Position numbers and translations under genes: made by a program | NCBI GenBank assembly: GCA_023436585.1 | Contig: JAEZIN010000024.1 | Span: 1-64,000 of the forward strand | Direction of reading: 5' to 3' | DNA from: Bacillota bacterium | GTDB lineage: Bacteria > Bacillota > Clostridia > Christensenellales > Aristaeellaceae | Length of the DNA: 64,000 bases | Notes under the pieces: model-generated | The model's input: the letters and a program-made list of their open reading frames with translations, nothing else | Told to the model about the DNA's origin: nothing | Databases searched by the model: none | Shown: positions 25,486 through 33,649 of the stretch, in pieces | How positions within the stretch are numbered: the first letter of the stretch is position 1 | Layout: each line of letters starts with the position of its first letter

Positions 25486-26721
25486 ATGAAATTTGAAGCC
25501 ATCAGGAATGCGGACCCCGAATTGGCAAAAGTAATGGAGCTGGAGCTTACAAGGCAGCGGGAGCATATTGAGCTGATCGCGTCGGAAAACTTTGTGTCTC
25601 CCGCGGTATTGGCGGCCATGGGCACGCATCTGACCAATAAATATGCGGAGGGTTATCCCGGCAAGCGTTACTATGGCGGCTGCCAGTACGTAGACATGGC
25701 GGAGAACCTGGCCCGCGACCGTGCCAAGCAGATATTCGGCGCGGATCATGCCAACGTGCAGCCCCACAGCGGCGCACAGGCCAATATGGCGGTCTGTTTT
25801 GCCATGCTGGGCTACGGCGATACGGTGCTGGGCATGAACTTAAGCCACGGCGGGCACTTGACCCACGGCAGCCCTGTTAACATGAGCGGCAAGTACTTCA
25901 AGTTTGTTCCCTACGGCGTGGAGCCGGGGACCGAGCGCATCGATTATGACCATGTGATGGACATCGCCAGGGAAGCCAAACCAAAGATGATCGTGGCCGG
26001 CGCCTCCGCCTATCCCCGGATCATAGAGTTTGACAAGCTGCGTCAAATCGCCGACGCGGTGGGCGCGATGCTGATGGTGGATATGGCACACATTGCCGGG
26101 CTGATTGCCGCCGGGGAGCATCCAAGCCCCGTGCCCTACGCCGATTTTGTGACCACCACCACCCACAAGACGCTGCGCGGGCCCAGGGGCGGCATGATCC
26201 TGTGCAGGGAGCAGTACGCCAAGGACATCGACAAGGCCATCTTCCCGGGCACCCAGGGCGGCCCGCTGGAGCATATCATTGCCGCCAAGGCGGTATGCTT
26301 CAAGGAGGCCATGGAGCCGGGCTTCAAGGCATACCAGCATCAAATCATACTGAACGCCAAGGCCATGGAGGAGGCTTTCCGTTCGGAGGGCATCCGCATG
26401 GTATCCGGCGGAACAGATAATCACCTGATGCTCCTGGACTTCACTGGGTCAGAAATGACCGGCAAGGAGCTGGAACGGCTTCTAGGCCTGGCCAACATCA
26501 CCGTGAACAAGAACACCGTGCCCAACGAGCAGCGCAGTCCGTTTGTTACCAGCGGCATACGTGTGGGCACCCCGGCGGTCACCACCAGGGGCCTTCGGGA
26601 GCCGGAGATGAAGAAGGTAGTATCCTTCATTGCCCGCATCATTAAGGATGGGGAAAGCGCCTGCCCCGCCGTGAAGGAAGAAGCCGTGGCGCTGATGAAG
26701 AATTATCCCTTGTACGAGTAA
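25486..26721 (+). CDS. glyA: Serine hydroxymethyltransferase, 411 aa
   Basis: PLP enzyme converting serine plus THF to glycine plus methylene-THF. Seen: RQREHIELIASENFVS, NKYAEGYPGKRYYGGC, HSGAQANMAV, the PLP-lysine motif TTTHKTLRGPRGG and a C-terminal GTPAVTTRG. Length is normal. GAGGAGGG precedes the ATG. It is a single gene with terminator. Its product, methylene-THF, is the TrmFO cofactor. Confidence 0.97.
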   Translation: MKFEAIRNADPELAKVMELELTRQREHIELIASENFVSPAVLAAMGTHLTNKYAEGYPGKRYYGGCQYVDMAENLARDRAKQIFGADHANVQPHSGAQANMAVCFAMLGYGDTVLGMNLSHGGHLTHGSPVNMSGKYFKFVPYGVEPGTERIDYDHVMDIAREAKPKMIVAGASAYPRIIEFDKLRQIADAVGAMLMVDMAHIAGLIAAGEHPSPVPYADFVTTTTHKTLRGPRGGMILCREQYAKDIDKAIFPGTQGGPLEHIIAAKAVCFKEAMEPGFKAYQHQIILNAKAMEEAFRSEGIRMVSGGTDNHLMLLDFTGSEMTGKELERLLGLANITVNKNTVPNEQRSPFVTSGIRVGTPAVTTRGLREPEMKKVVSFIARIIKDGESACPAVKEEAVALMKNYPLYE

Positions 26722-26735
26722 CCCATGGCATGCAA

Positions 26736-26766
26736 ATGCCCCCGGCGTGACCGGGGGCATCTTGTT
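26736..26766. terminator. Bidirectional terminator between glyA and yhbY
   Basis: Stem ATGCCCCCGG / CCGGGGGCAT (26736-26745, 26751-26760) lies between two convergent genes. The T-tract is weak on either side. Confidence 0.65.
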
Positions 26767-27058
26767 ATTCAAAGAAAATCTTCTGCTTGTCCCTGCTTTG
26801 ACGGTAGATGACGAACCGGCTGCCGATGCATTGCACAGGCTCGGCACCCGTCTGTTCGCACAAGGCCTGGCAGGCTTCCCTGGCGTCCATGGGCGCGCCT
26901 TTTTGCACGCTGCACTTGATCAGCTCCCTGGCCTCCAGCGCATCGTAGGCCTGCTTGATGGTATTGGGAATGACGCCTTCCTTGCCGATGTACAAAATGG
27001 TATCCATGGTGTTGGCCAGGCTGCGAAGATAGGCCCGCTGCTTGCTGGTGAGGCTCAT
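26765..27058 (-). CDS. yhbY: YhbY-type CRM-domain RNA-binding protein, 97 aa
   Basis: The protein is a single CRM domain: LTSKQRAYLRSLA, the GxxG-type loop YIGKEGV, LEARELIKCSV and a final GSRFVIYRQSRDKQK. Family members bind pre-50S ribosomes. It follows obgE by 15 bases on the minus strand, the common obgE-yhbY pairing for ribosome assembly. Confidence 0.9.
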   Translation of the reverse strand: MSLTSKQRAYLRSLANTMDTILYIGKEGVIPNTIKQAYDALEARELIKCSVQKGAPMDAREACQALCEQTGAEPVQCIGSRFVIYRQSRDKQKIFFE

Positions 27059-27073
27059 TTTTCTTTTGCTCCT

Positions 27074-28342
27074 TTATTCCACAAAGTCAAATTCCATATC
27101 CTCGATGCGTACGGTATCGCCTTCCTTGGCCCCGGCCTCCCTAAGCGCATCGATGACGCCCATGCGCCTTAGCGTACGGTGGAACCAGTTCATGCTCTCT
27201 TCCTCGCTGAAGTTGACGCTGTCCAGCAGCCGCACCATGGCCGGACCGGTGACATCGTACACACCGTCTTCCTTGGAGACAGTGAAGCCGCCTTTTTCGT
27301 CGATCTCAAGGTGCACCTCCTCCACTTCAAAGGGAGCGGGAGGGGGAAGGGTGTTCAAAAGCCGGCTGGTGGCATCCATCAGCTCGTCAAAGCCCTGGCG
27401 CGTGGCGGCGCTGACCGCGAAAACAGGCATGTCCTTCCCGGCCACATGCTCGCGCATGCGCTGCACATTCGCTTGTGCCTCGGGCAGGTCGCACTTGTTG
27501 CATACCACGATCTGCGGGCGCAGGGACAAATCGCCGTATTGGGCCAGCTCTTTGTTGATCTGCTCATAATCCTCAATGGGGTCCCGGCCCTCGCTGCCGG
27601 AGATGTCCACCACATGCAATAAAAGCCTTGTGCGCTCCACATGGCGCAAAAAGTCCAGCCCCAGGCCTACTCCTTCGCTGGCGCCTTCCACAAGGCCGGG
27701 AATATCGGCCATGACAAAGTCGTTGCCGTGATGGCGGACGATGCCAAGGTTGGGCGTAAGCGTGGTGAAGTGATAGTTGGCGATTTTGGGCCGGGCGGCC
27801 GTGACCACCGACAATATGGTGCTCTTGCCTACGTTGGGATAGCCGACAAGCCCCACATCCGCAATGGTTTTCAGCTCCAGCAAAAAGGATCTGATTTCTG
27901 TTTTGGTGCCGGGCTTGGCGAAGTTGGGGGCCTGGCGTGTGGGCGTGGCAAAACGGCCGTTGCCCCAGCCGCCCCGGCCGCCTTTTAACAGCACCTTTTC
28001 CTGGCCGGGCGAGAACATATCGGCTACCACAGAGCCTGTCTCCTGATCCTTGACGACGGTGCCTACCGGAACCTTGATAATCAGGTTTTCGCCTTTCTTG
28101 CCGGTGCAGCGGCCTCCTGCGCCGTCGGTGCCGTTCTCGGCGGTATATTTCGTTTTAAAGCGGAAATCCAAAAGGGTGTGCATGTTGCCGTCGGCCAAAA
28201 GAACGACATCGCCGCCTACGCCGCCGTCGCCGCCATCCGGACCGCCGTTTAACACAAATTTCTCCCGGTGAAAAGATACACAGCCGTTGCCGCCGTTGCC
28301 GGCCTTGGCCGTGATGGTCACATGATCAACAAAAAGGGACAC
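27074..28342 (-). CDS. obgE: GTPase Obg (CgtA), 422 aa
   Basis: Large-subunit assembly/stringent-response GTPase. Three domains are visible: the glycine-rich Obg fold (about 1-158, AGNGGNGCVSFHREKF, GGDGGVGGDV), the G domain (GYPNVGKSTILS, ADIPGLVEGA, NKCDLP) and a C-terminal OCT domain (FTVSKEDGVYDVTG). The GTG at 28342 is chosen: AGGAGG is 6 bases upstream, whereas the ATG at 28360 would place that AGGAGG inside the gene. Confidence 0.95.
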   Translation of the reverse strand: MSLFVDHVTITAKAGNGGNGCVSFHREKFVLNGGPDGGDGGVGGDVVLLADGNMHTLLDFRFKTKYTAENGTDGAGGRCTGKKGENLIIKVPVGTVVKDQETGSVVADMFSPGQEKVLLKGGRGGWGNGRFATPTRQAPNFAKPGTKTEIRSFLLELKTIADVGLVGYPNVGKSTILSVVTAARPKIANYHFTTLTPNLGIVRHHGNDFVMADIPGLVEGASEGVGLGLDFLRHVERTRLLLHVVDISGSEGRDPIEDYEQINKELAQYGDLSLRPQIVVCNKCDLPEAQANVQRMREHVAGKDMPVFAVSAATRQGFDELMDATSRLLNTLPPPAPFEVEEVHLEIDEKGGFTVSKEDGVYDVTGPAMVRLLDSVNFSEEESMNWFHRTLRRMGVIDALREAGAKEGDTVRIEDMEFDFVE

Positions 28343-28428
28343 AGTGTTCCTCCTATCCAAATACAGCCAGAGTTTTCATGCCATAGCTTTTCCATTATAC
28401 CATGAAAAGAATCACGCGAAAAGGGCAA

Positions 28429-28475
28429 GGGAACCTCCTTTTGCAAAAGGAGGTTCCCCTGCACCTCTTAAGGAA
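28429..28475. repeat. Dispersed palindromic element copy 2
   Basis: A 14-bp perfect stem (28429-28442 with 28445-28458) closes on GC, then CCTGCACC...GGAAAACCTTG. The hairpin sequence GGGAAC...GTTCCC and its 3' flank resemble the element after hslU. It lies between nth and obgE. Confidence 0.5.
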
Positions 28476-28483
28476 AACCTTGC

Positions 28484-29149
28484 TTATGCTTCCTTCGAAG
28501 TTGCAGATGTTTTGGCGGAAGCTTTTTTTAAGTTCTTATAGTGGCGGCACAGCGCACCCAGCGTGCAGCTTTCGCAATCTGGTCGCTGGGCATGGCACAC
28601 CCTGCGCCCATGAAAGATGAGCCAGTGATGGGCATCCCGCCAGTCTGCCTTGGGGATGGCCTTTTGAAGCTGCTTTTCCGTTTCTTCGACCGTTTTGGCG
28701 GTGACCAGCCCCAATCGGTTGCTGACGCGGAACACATGCGTATCCACCGCGATAGCGGGGATATTGAAGGCGTTGGCCAGCACCACGTTGGCCGTTTTGC
28801 GGCCTACGCCCGGCAGCTTTGTCAGTTCCTCCATGGTTTGGGGCACCTGTCCGCCATAAAGTACCACCAGGTCCCGGCAAGCCATAACAATATTGGCAGC
28901 CTTGCTTTTAAAGCCGCAGCTTTTCACCATGGGATACAGTTCCTCCGGCGTGGCGGCGGCCATTGTTAATGCATCCGGGTAAACGGCAAACACGGCGGGA
29001 GTAACCTTGTTTACCTGTTTGTCGGTGCACTGGGCCGATAAAATGGTAGACACCAGCGTTTCATACGGGTTGGTGAAATTCAGCTCCGGCTTGGGCTGGG
29101 GGTACAGGCGGTTTAGCTCCGCCAGGATGGCCTTTTTGGAAACGGGCAT
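28484..29149 (-). CDS. nth: Endonuclease III, 221 aa
   Basis: DNA glycosylase/AP lyase for oxidised pyrimidines. The helix-hairpin-helix LPGVGRKTANVV carries catalytic Lys118; VDTHVFRVSNRLG carries Asp136; the [4Fe-4S] ligands C185, C192, C195 and C201 keep the C-x6-C-x2-C-x5-C spacing. The C-terminal tail after the cluster is basic and Ala/Lys/Ser-rich. No other gene is tightly coupled. Confidence 0.95.
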   Translation of the reverse strand: MPVSKKAILAELNRLYPQPKPELNFTNPYETLVSTILSAQCTDKQVNKVTPAVFAVYPDALTMAAATPEELYPMVKSCGFKSKAANIVMACRDLVVLYGGQVPQTMEELTKLPGVGRKTANVVLANAFNIPAIAVDTHVFRVSNRLGLVTAKTVEETEKQLQKAIPKADWRDAHHWLIFHGRRVCHAQRPDCESCTLGALCRHYKNLKKASAKTSATSKEA

Positions 29150-29182
29150 GGGGGAGGCCTCCTATAGAAATAGTCCGTTCTG

Positions 29183-29743
29183 TCAGGCTTCAAACATGCG
29201 CAAGGAGGAGGGCATGCGCTTGAACAGCAAGCCGATCTCCATCAGTAACAGCGCGTTTACGGGAAGTTGGGCAACGTTCTTGGCCAGCCGGACAGGGAAG
29301 AGCGCGATAAAAGCTTTGCCCTGAAGAATGGACAGCCAATAAGTATTGAGCAGAAGGTAGCACACGACGGTAATTATCAGTTCGCATACGAGCAAACGAA
29401 GCCAGACAGCCTTCGAGGCAAAGGAAAAATCCTTATACTTTCTGCGAAGAAACAAGCCGTATATCAACCCGATTACCACGTTGGTGATGGTGAAGCCGGG
29501 GAAATACGACCCGCCGGTGGGAATAACAAAAAAGCTCACCACATCCCCCAGACCGCCTACCAGAGCGCCGTGGACCGGGCCCAGCAGCATGGATGCGGCA
29601 GCAATGGGTAGGAAGGTGAAGCTGATACGGAGCCAGGCTGCGACGTTGATAGTCAATAAGCGCGTAACAACCTGCAAGGCAATCATAATGGCCAACAGTG
29701 TTAACACCTGGGGTTTGGCAAAGGAACGCAAAGACTTTTGCAT
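29183..29743 (-). CDS. folT: Folate-family ECF transporter S component (FolT), 186 aa
   Basis: Six-helix membrane substrate-binding subunit of an energy-coupling-factor importer. LRISFTFLPIAAASMLLGPVHGALVGGLGDV and the PTGGSYFPGFT loop are typical of the folate group. EcfA/EcfT are not in the window and are probably shared from elsewhere. The start at 29743 has AAAGGAGG. The upstream tetrahydrofolate riboswitch supports folate as substrate. Confidence 0.88.
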   Translation of the reverse strand: MQKSLRSFAKPQVLTLLAIMIALQVVTRLLTINVAAWLRISFTFLPIAAASMLLGPVHGALVGGLGDVVSFFVIPTGGSYFPGFTITNVVIGLIYGLFLRRKYKDFSFASKAVWLRLLVCELIITVVCYLLLNTYWLSILQGKAFIALFPVRLAKNVAQLPVNALLLMEIGLLFKRMPSSLRMFEA

Positions 29744-29757
29744 GGCAATCCTCCTTT

Positions 29758-29786
29758 CGAATCTTGGGTAGCCCAAAAAAGATTCG
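29758..29786 (-). promoter_or_regulatory. Hairpin next to the folT ribosome site (likely expression platform)
   Basis: CGAATCTT pairs with AAGATTCG (plus-strand 29779-29786 and 29758-29765), with an inner GGG/CCC. The stem ends two bases before AAAGGAGG, so its formation could affect translation start. There is no T-run, which argues against transcription termination. Confidence 0.5.
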
Positions 29787-29809
29787 CTAGGGGCGCCCAT
29801 GAGCATGAA

Positions 29810-29967
29810 GCAGTGGGATGCGGCTATGGGGTATTTTGATATAGCGGGTACTATCGACTGCTATTCGAATTATTCCCTTGGGCACCGCACAGAAGGGAGA
29901 CCCTTCCGTTTCGTTTCATGACAACTCCCCGTTCATGAACACTTGACGCGCCCAAACCTACTCTGCC
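29810..29967 (-). ncRNA. Tetrahydrofolate (THF) riboswitch upstream of folT
   Basis: Minus-strand motifs appear in the family order: AGAGTAG, P2 TTGGGC (29955-29950), GCGTCAAGTG, P3 TTCATGA with TCATGAA enclosing GAACGGGGAGTTG, ACGAA, P4 GAAGGG/CCCTTC, GCGGT, and P2' GCCCAA (29883-29878). These fit the class I folT-type aptamer. The 3' part, GCATCCCACTGC (29821-29810), can close P1 (GCAG/CTGC) and the pseudoknot (GGGA/TCCC), but lies about 56 bases further downstream than usual. The following gene is a folate ECF subunit. Confidence 0.8.
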
Positions 29968-29995
29968 TTACACGAATCACGCAGGGCTGCTGCGT

Positions 29996-30024
29996 GATGC
30001 CATTGTACAGGATTTGTGAATCAT
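29996..30024 (-). promoter_or_regulatory. Promoter of the THF riboswitch-folT transcript
   Basis: On the minus strand TTGCGA, a 17-base spacer, then TACAAT, placed about 30 bases before the aptamer begins. Coordinates are approximate to one or two bases. Confidence 0.6.
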
Positions 30025-30137
30025 TCGCAAGCATCGCCATAAATGTTCTTTTGCTGTTCCACCCTTGCGGGAATGGGGGGAAAGCAGGTAGAATGAAGAA
30101 AAGTCCTGCGCTTCGCGGGAGAGGGATGGATTTACCG

Positions 30138-31334
30138 ATGCCAAGGATACCTATGACGACGCCGCTGGTGGAGATGGACGGAGACGAGATGACCCGCATC
30201 CTCTGGCAGCGCATCAAGGAGCTTTTGCTGCTTCCTTATATTGATCTAAAAACGGAGTATTATGATCTGGGGCTTCAAACCCGTGACCAAACCGGGGACC
30301 AGATTACATACGACAGTGCCATGGCCGCCAAGAAATATGGCGTGGCCGTGAAATGCGCCACCATCACGCCCAATGCCCAGCGGGTGAAGGAATATGGGCT
30401 CAAGAAAATGTGGAAAAGCCCCAACGCCACCATCCGCGCGCTTCTGGATGGTACGGTGTTCCGCGCGCCTGTGCTGGTGAAAGGAATTAGCCCCACTGTG
30501 CGCACCTGGAAGGCACCTATCACCATTGCCCGCCATGCCTACGGCGATGTATACAAAAATGTGGAGCTGCAGGTGAATGGTCCCGGCAAGGCGGAGCTTG
30601 TTTTCACCGGTGCGGACGGCCATCAAATAAGGGCCGATGTGTTTGATTTTGAGGGCCCTGGCATATTGCAGGCAATGCACAACCTGGATGGCTCCATCGA
30701 GGCCTTTGCCCATTCGTGCTTTAAGTACGCCTTGTCCATCCGCCAGGATATCTGGTTTTCCACCAAGGATACCATCTCCAAAACGTATGACCACAGGTTC
30801 AAGGACATCTTTCAGGAAATTTTCGACACGGAATACAGGGACGCCTTCGCAGAGGCGGGCATCGAGTATTTCTATACGCTTATCGACGATGCGGTGGCCA
30901 GGGTCATGCGCAGCCCCGGCGGATTCATATGGGCTTGCAAAAATTATGACGGTGACGTGATGAGCGACATGGTGGCCACGGCCTTTGGCTCCCTGGCCAT
31001 GATGACCAGCGTTCTTGTTTCGCCGGATGGCGTATTCGAGTATGAGGCCGCCCACGGAACCGTGACGCGCCATTACTACAAATACCTGAAGGGCGAGGAG
31101 ACCAGCACCAACCCTGTGGCCACCATCTTCGCCTGGACCGGCGCGCTGCGCAAGCGCGGGGAATTGGACGGCCTTGCGGAGTTGCAGGCTTTCGCCGATA
31201 CATTGGAAAAAGCCACCCTCGATACCATCGAAGGCGGCGTCATGACAAAGGACCTGGCGGCGCTGTTTGAAGGGGAGGCCAAGGGCGTCAGCAGCGACGC
31301 GTTCTTGAAAGCCATCGCGGAAAAGCTGGGCTGA
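30138..31334 (+). CDS. icd: NADP-dependent isocitrate dehydrogenase, eukaryote-like type, 398 aa
   Basis: Oxidises isocitrate to 2-oxoglutarate. The sequence follows the homodimeric IDH1/IDH2-like group: EMDGDEMTRI, VKCATITPNAQRV, KKMWKSPNATIRALLDGTVFR, ARHAYGDVYK, GFIWACKNYDGDVMSD and AAHGTVTRHY all match. The start is uncertain: 30138 is chosen for homology and a GGAGAGGG 12 bases upstream; 30126 and 30093 are in-frame alternatives. It is a single gene with a strong terminator. A partial TCA route supplying glutamate is the likely role. Confidence 0.92.
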   Translation: MPRIPMTTPLVEMDGDEMTRILWQRIKELLLLPYIDLKTEYYDLGLQTRDQTGDQITYDSAMAAKKYGVAVKCATITPNAQRVKEYGLKKMWKSPNATIRALLDGTVFRAPVLVKGISPTVRTWKAPITIARHAYGDVYKNVELQVNGPGKAELVFTGADGHQIRADVFDFEGPGILQAMHNLDGSIEAFAHSCFKYALSIRQDIWFSTKDTISKTYDHRFKDIFQEIFDTEYRDAFAEAGIEYFYTLIDDAVARVMRSPGGFIWACKNYDGDVMSDMVATAFGSLAMMTSVLVSPDGVFEYEAAHGTVTRHYYKYLKGEETSTNPVATIFAWTGALRKRGELDGLAELQAFADTLEKATLDTIEGGVMTKDLAALFEGEAKGVSSDAFLKAIAEKLG

Positions 31335-31353
31335 TACCGGGATAACCATATAC

Positions 31354-31395
31354 AAAACGGAGGCGCGGTGAACTGCGCCTCCGTTTTCCGTTTTT
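31354..31395. terminator. Terminator between icd and the traX-like gene
   Basis: Perfect 13-bp stem AAAACGGAGGCGC / GCGCCTCCGTTTT (31354-31366, 31375-31387), followed by CCGTTTTT. The A-run on the other arm makes it usable by the convergent gene. Confidence 0.85.
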
Positions 31396-31406
31396 AGTAA
31401 GATGCC

Positions 31407-32231
31407 CTAAAACCAGGCCACGATTTCCGCCCAGTGAACGATTATGGCCAGTATGGCCAGGTGCAGCGGGTAAGCGGCGTACCCCAGCCACTTGGGGAGC
31501 TTGAAATGCGTATTTGTATTGAACAGAATCAACGGCAGCGCCATCCAGGACATGGTCTGGATGCGGAAAAAGGATTCTGCAATATTGCCGACATATGGGA
31601 TATCCAGCAGGGGAATGCGCCAGCCAAACAGGCTTGTCACGTTGCTGCCGCCCCAGAAGAACGCGAAGGACAGGAACGCGACGAAGAGTGCGCTTCGGCT
31701 TTTGCGCGTGCCGTAAAGCATCAGTATGAAGAAGACGCCGCGCCAGCCGTAATCCGGCCCTAGGGCAGCTCCCAGGATGACTGCCAGCACAGGTCCCCAG
31801 ATATGGCTGTATAGCGTGCGCTTCTTGATGGCGATAATCCCCAGCAGCGCAAGCAAAAGCGTAAGGAAGATATTGGGCTCCGCAAAGAAGCTGTCGATGG
31901 CGCGGAGAAACTGGCCGCCTTGGACCGACAGGGCAAAAGAATCCCAATTGTGGTCCAGCCCCAGCATGTAAAACGGCTGGGCCACAAGACCGACAATGGC
32001 AATGCGCAAAGCGTAGCGCCAGATGTTTTTGGTATATTCCGACCCGACCACCAGGCACCAGGCATACAGTGGGAACGCGATACGCCCGATGACGCGCATT
32101 TCCGGCACGAAATGGAACAGCATTTTTCCCGAATGATCGACGATCATGAAAATAAGCGCCAGAAGTTTTAATAAACCCGTGTCCAGATTGCCTTGTATGA
32201 TAGGGGCATGTATCTCCAGCTTGCGGTTCAT
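31407..32231 (-). CDS. TraX-family membrane protein, 274 aa
   Basis: Polytopic protein with about eight hydrophobic segments. LKLLALIFMIVDHSGKML followed by RVIGRIAFPLYAW is the TraX family signature. Plasmid TraX acetylates pilin; chromosomal Clostridia copies are of unknown function and probably acylate a surface component. The start at 32231 is chosen for GGGAGG upstream; the longer frame crosses the promoter. Confidence 0.8.
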   Translation of the reverse strand: MNRKLEIHAPIIQGNLDTGLLKLLALIFMIVDHSGKMLFHFVPEMRVIGRIAFPLYAWCLVVGSEYTKNIWRYALRIAIVGLVAQPFYMLGLDHNWDSFALSVQGGQFLRAIDSFFAEPNIFLTLLLALLGIIAIKKRTLYSHIWGPVLAVILGAALGPDYGWRGVFFILMLYGTRKSRSALFVAFLSFAFFWGGSNVTSLFGWRIPLLDIPYVGNIAESFFRIQTMSWMALPLILFNTNTHFKLPKWLGYAAYPLHLAILAIIVHWAEIVAWF

Positions 32232-32253
32232 TCCATCGCCTCCCGATGCTGCC

Positions 32254-32282
32254 ATTATAGCATGGCAAAAGGGTGGGAACAA
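32254..32282 (-). promoter_or_regulatory. Promoter of the traX-like gene
   Basis: Minus-strand TTGTTC (32282-32277), 17 bases, TATAAT (32259-32254), about 22 bases before the start codon, so the leader is very short. Confidence 0.6.
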
Positions 32283-32374
32283 GGAGGACAAGCTGCCTTC
32301 AGCAAGGTTTCATGGCATGTTCAGATACATTTCACTTTCCGGTATTACAATGTTGTTGTTTCGAGAAGCGGGGG

Positions 32375-32926
32375 ATGGCTGTGCGCCAAAATAAACGAAA
32401 AGCGCATGATGAAATATACACCCATGGATGGATTAAAGGGAAGCGCTTGGAGATATGGATTAGACGCCTGGCCCCATGGGTTTTGGCGGTTACCATGATC
32501 TCTTTTGCCGCCTTGGGGATGATACGCTTATACTCTCCGGGTATTGATCCGATATTGTCCACCGCGGATGAGAAACGGAAGGCACGGCAGGAAGAATGCG
32601 GGCATGCCCCTTGGGGGCTTAATGGAAACGACCTTGGCATGGTCCTTCTGGATATACCCACCCGGCAGGCCGCTTTGGCTTTTCATGTGCCTGAACCGGG
32701 GGTGTATGTGCTGGCTGTGGCCAGGAACAGCCCGGCCGGGCTGGCGGGAATGCAGCCGGGCGACCGCATTGCAGGCCTGAACGGAACGGCAGTCATCAGC
32801 GAAGAGGATTTATCATCAGCGCTGGAACCGCTCAAGAATGGGGATACCGTAGAAATGACGATAAACCGCGGTCTCAACAGGATCACGGTGACGCTTGATA
32901 TGGGGGAGGGCAAGGAACAACTGTAG
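32375..32926 (+). CDS. Membrane-anchored PDZ-domain protein, 183 aa
   Basis: A basic N-terminus, one transmembrane helix (about 32-54, APWVLAVTMISFAALGMIRL) and an outside region ending in a PDZ domain (about 100-180) with VLAVARNSPAGLAGMQPGDRIAGLNG, the carboxylate-binding-loop region. There is no protease domain. It lies just before a two-component system, so a sensory or scaffold role is possible. The start is uncertain: ATG 32375 or GTG 32381, both behind a G-rich ribosome site. Confidence 0.7.
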   Translation: MAVRQNKRKAHDEIYTHGWIKGKRLEIWIRRLAPWVLAVTMISFAALGMIRLYSPGIDPILSTADEKRKARQEECGHAPWGLNGNDLGMVLLDIPTRQAALAFHVPEPGVYVLAVARNSPAGLAGMQPGDRIAGLNGTAVISEEDLSSALEPLKNGDTVEMTINRGLNRITVTLDMGEGKEQL

Positions 32927-32927
32927 C

Positions 32928-32956
32928 TTGTATTTGGCACGGCTTTTTTATATACT
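32928..32956 (+). promoter_or_regulatory. Promoter of the two-component system
   Basis: TTGTAT (32928-32933), 17 bases, TATACT (32951-32956), about 22 bases before the response-regulator start. Confidence 0.5.
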
Positions 32957-32977
32957 TGGGACAAGGGGATGAGAACA

Positions 32978-33649
32978 GTGAAAATACTTGTGGTGGACGA
33001 CGAGGCCCGGATCAGGGAACTGATACGGAAATACGCCGTGTTTGAAGGCTATGAGGTTATGGAGGCGGAAAACGGCATGCAGGCGGTGGAAATCGCCCGC
33101 AAGCAGGAGTTCGACCTGATTATAATGGATGTAATGATGCCGGAGCTGGACGGCTTTTCCGCTTGCCGGGAGATACGCAAGGAATCGCAGACGCCGGTGA
33201 TCATGCTTTCCGCCCGGGGCGAGGAGTATGACAAGATACACGGCTTCGAGCTGGGGGTGGACGATTATGTGGTGAAGCCCTTCTCCCCCAAGGAACTGAT
33301 GATGCGCGTGGCCGCGGTAACGAAACGCAGCCGCGGGGAAGATCAAAAAACGCGGGAAATCGTTACGGTCGGCGGCATCACCGTGGATTTTACCGCCCGG
33401 ATGGTGACGGTGGATGGGGTCAACGCGGACCTTTCACCCAAGGAATACGATTTGTTGTTTTACATGGTGCGCAACAGGGGCATAGCGCTCAGCCGGGAGA
33501 AGCTGATTACCCAGGTGTGGGGCTATGACTTCTTCGGGGATGACCGCACGCTGGATACCCACATCAAGCTTTTGCGTAAACAGCTTGGCAAGTATGCCGG
33601 ATGCATCGTGACGCTGCGAGGGGTGGGATACCGTTTTGAAAACGTCTGA
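32978..33649 (+). CDS. OmpR/PhoB-type response regulator, 223 aa
   Basis: Receiver domain (1-115) with VVDDEARIREL, phosphoacceptor Asp in LIIMDVMMPELDG, and the conserved Lys in YVVKPFSPKEL. A winged-helix output domain (about 128-222) has LSPKEYDLLFYM, SREKLITQVWGYD and TLRGVGYRFE. The GTG at 32978 is preferred because AGGGG is 9 bases upstream; the ATG at 32969 abuts it. The partner kinase gene overlaps its 3' end. The target genes are unknown; the MATE exporter and PDZ protein are adjacent. Confidence 0.92.
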   Translation: MKILVVDDEARIRELIRKYAVFEGYEVMEAENGMQAVEIARKQEFDLIIMDVMMPELDGFSACREIRKESQTPVIMLSARGEEYDKIHGFELGVDDYVVKPFSPKELMMRVAAVTKRSRGEDQKTREIVTVGGITVDFTARMVTVDGVNADLSPKEYDLLFYMVRNRGIALSREKLITQVWGYDFFGDDRTLDTHIKLLRKQLGKYAGCIVTLRGVGYRFENV

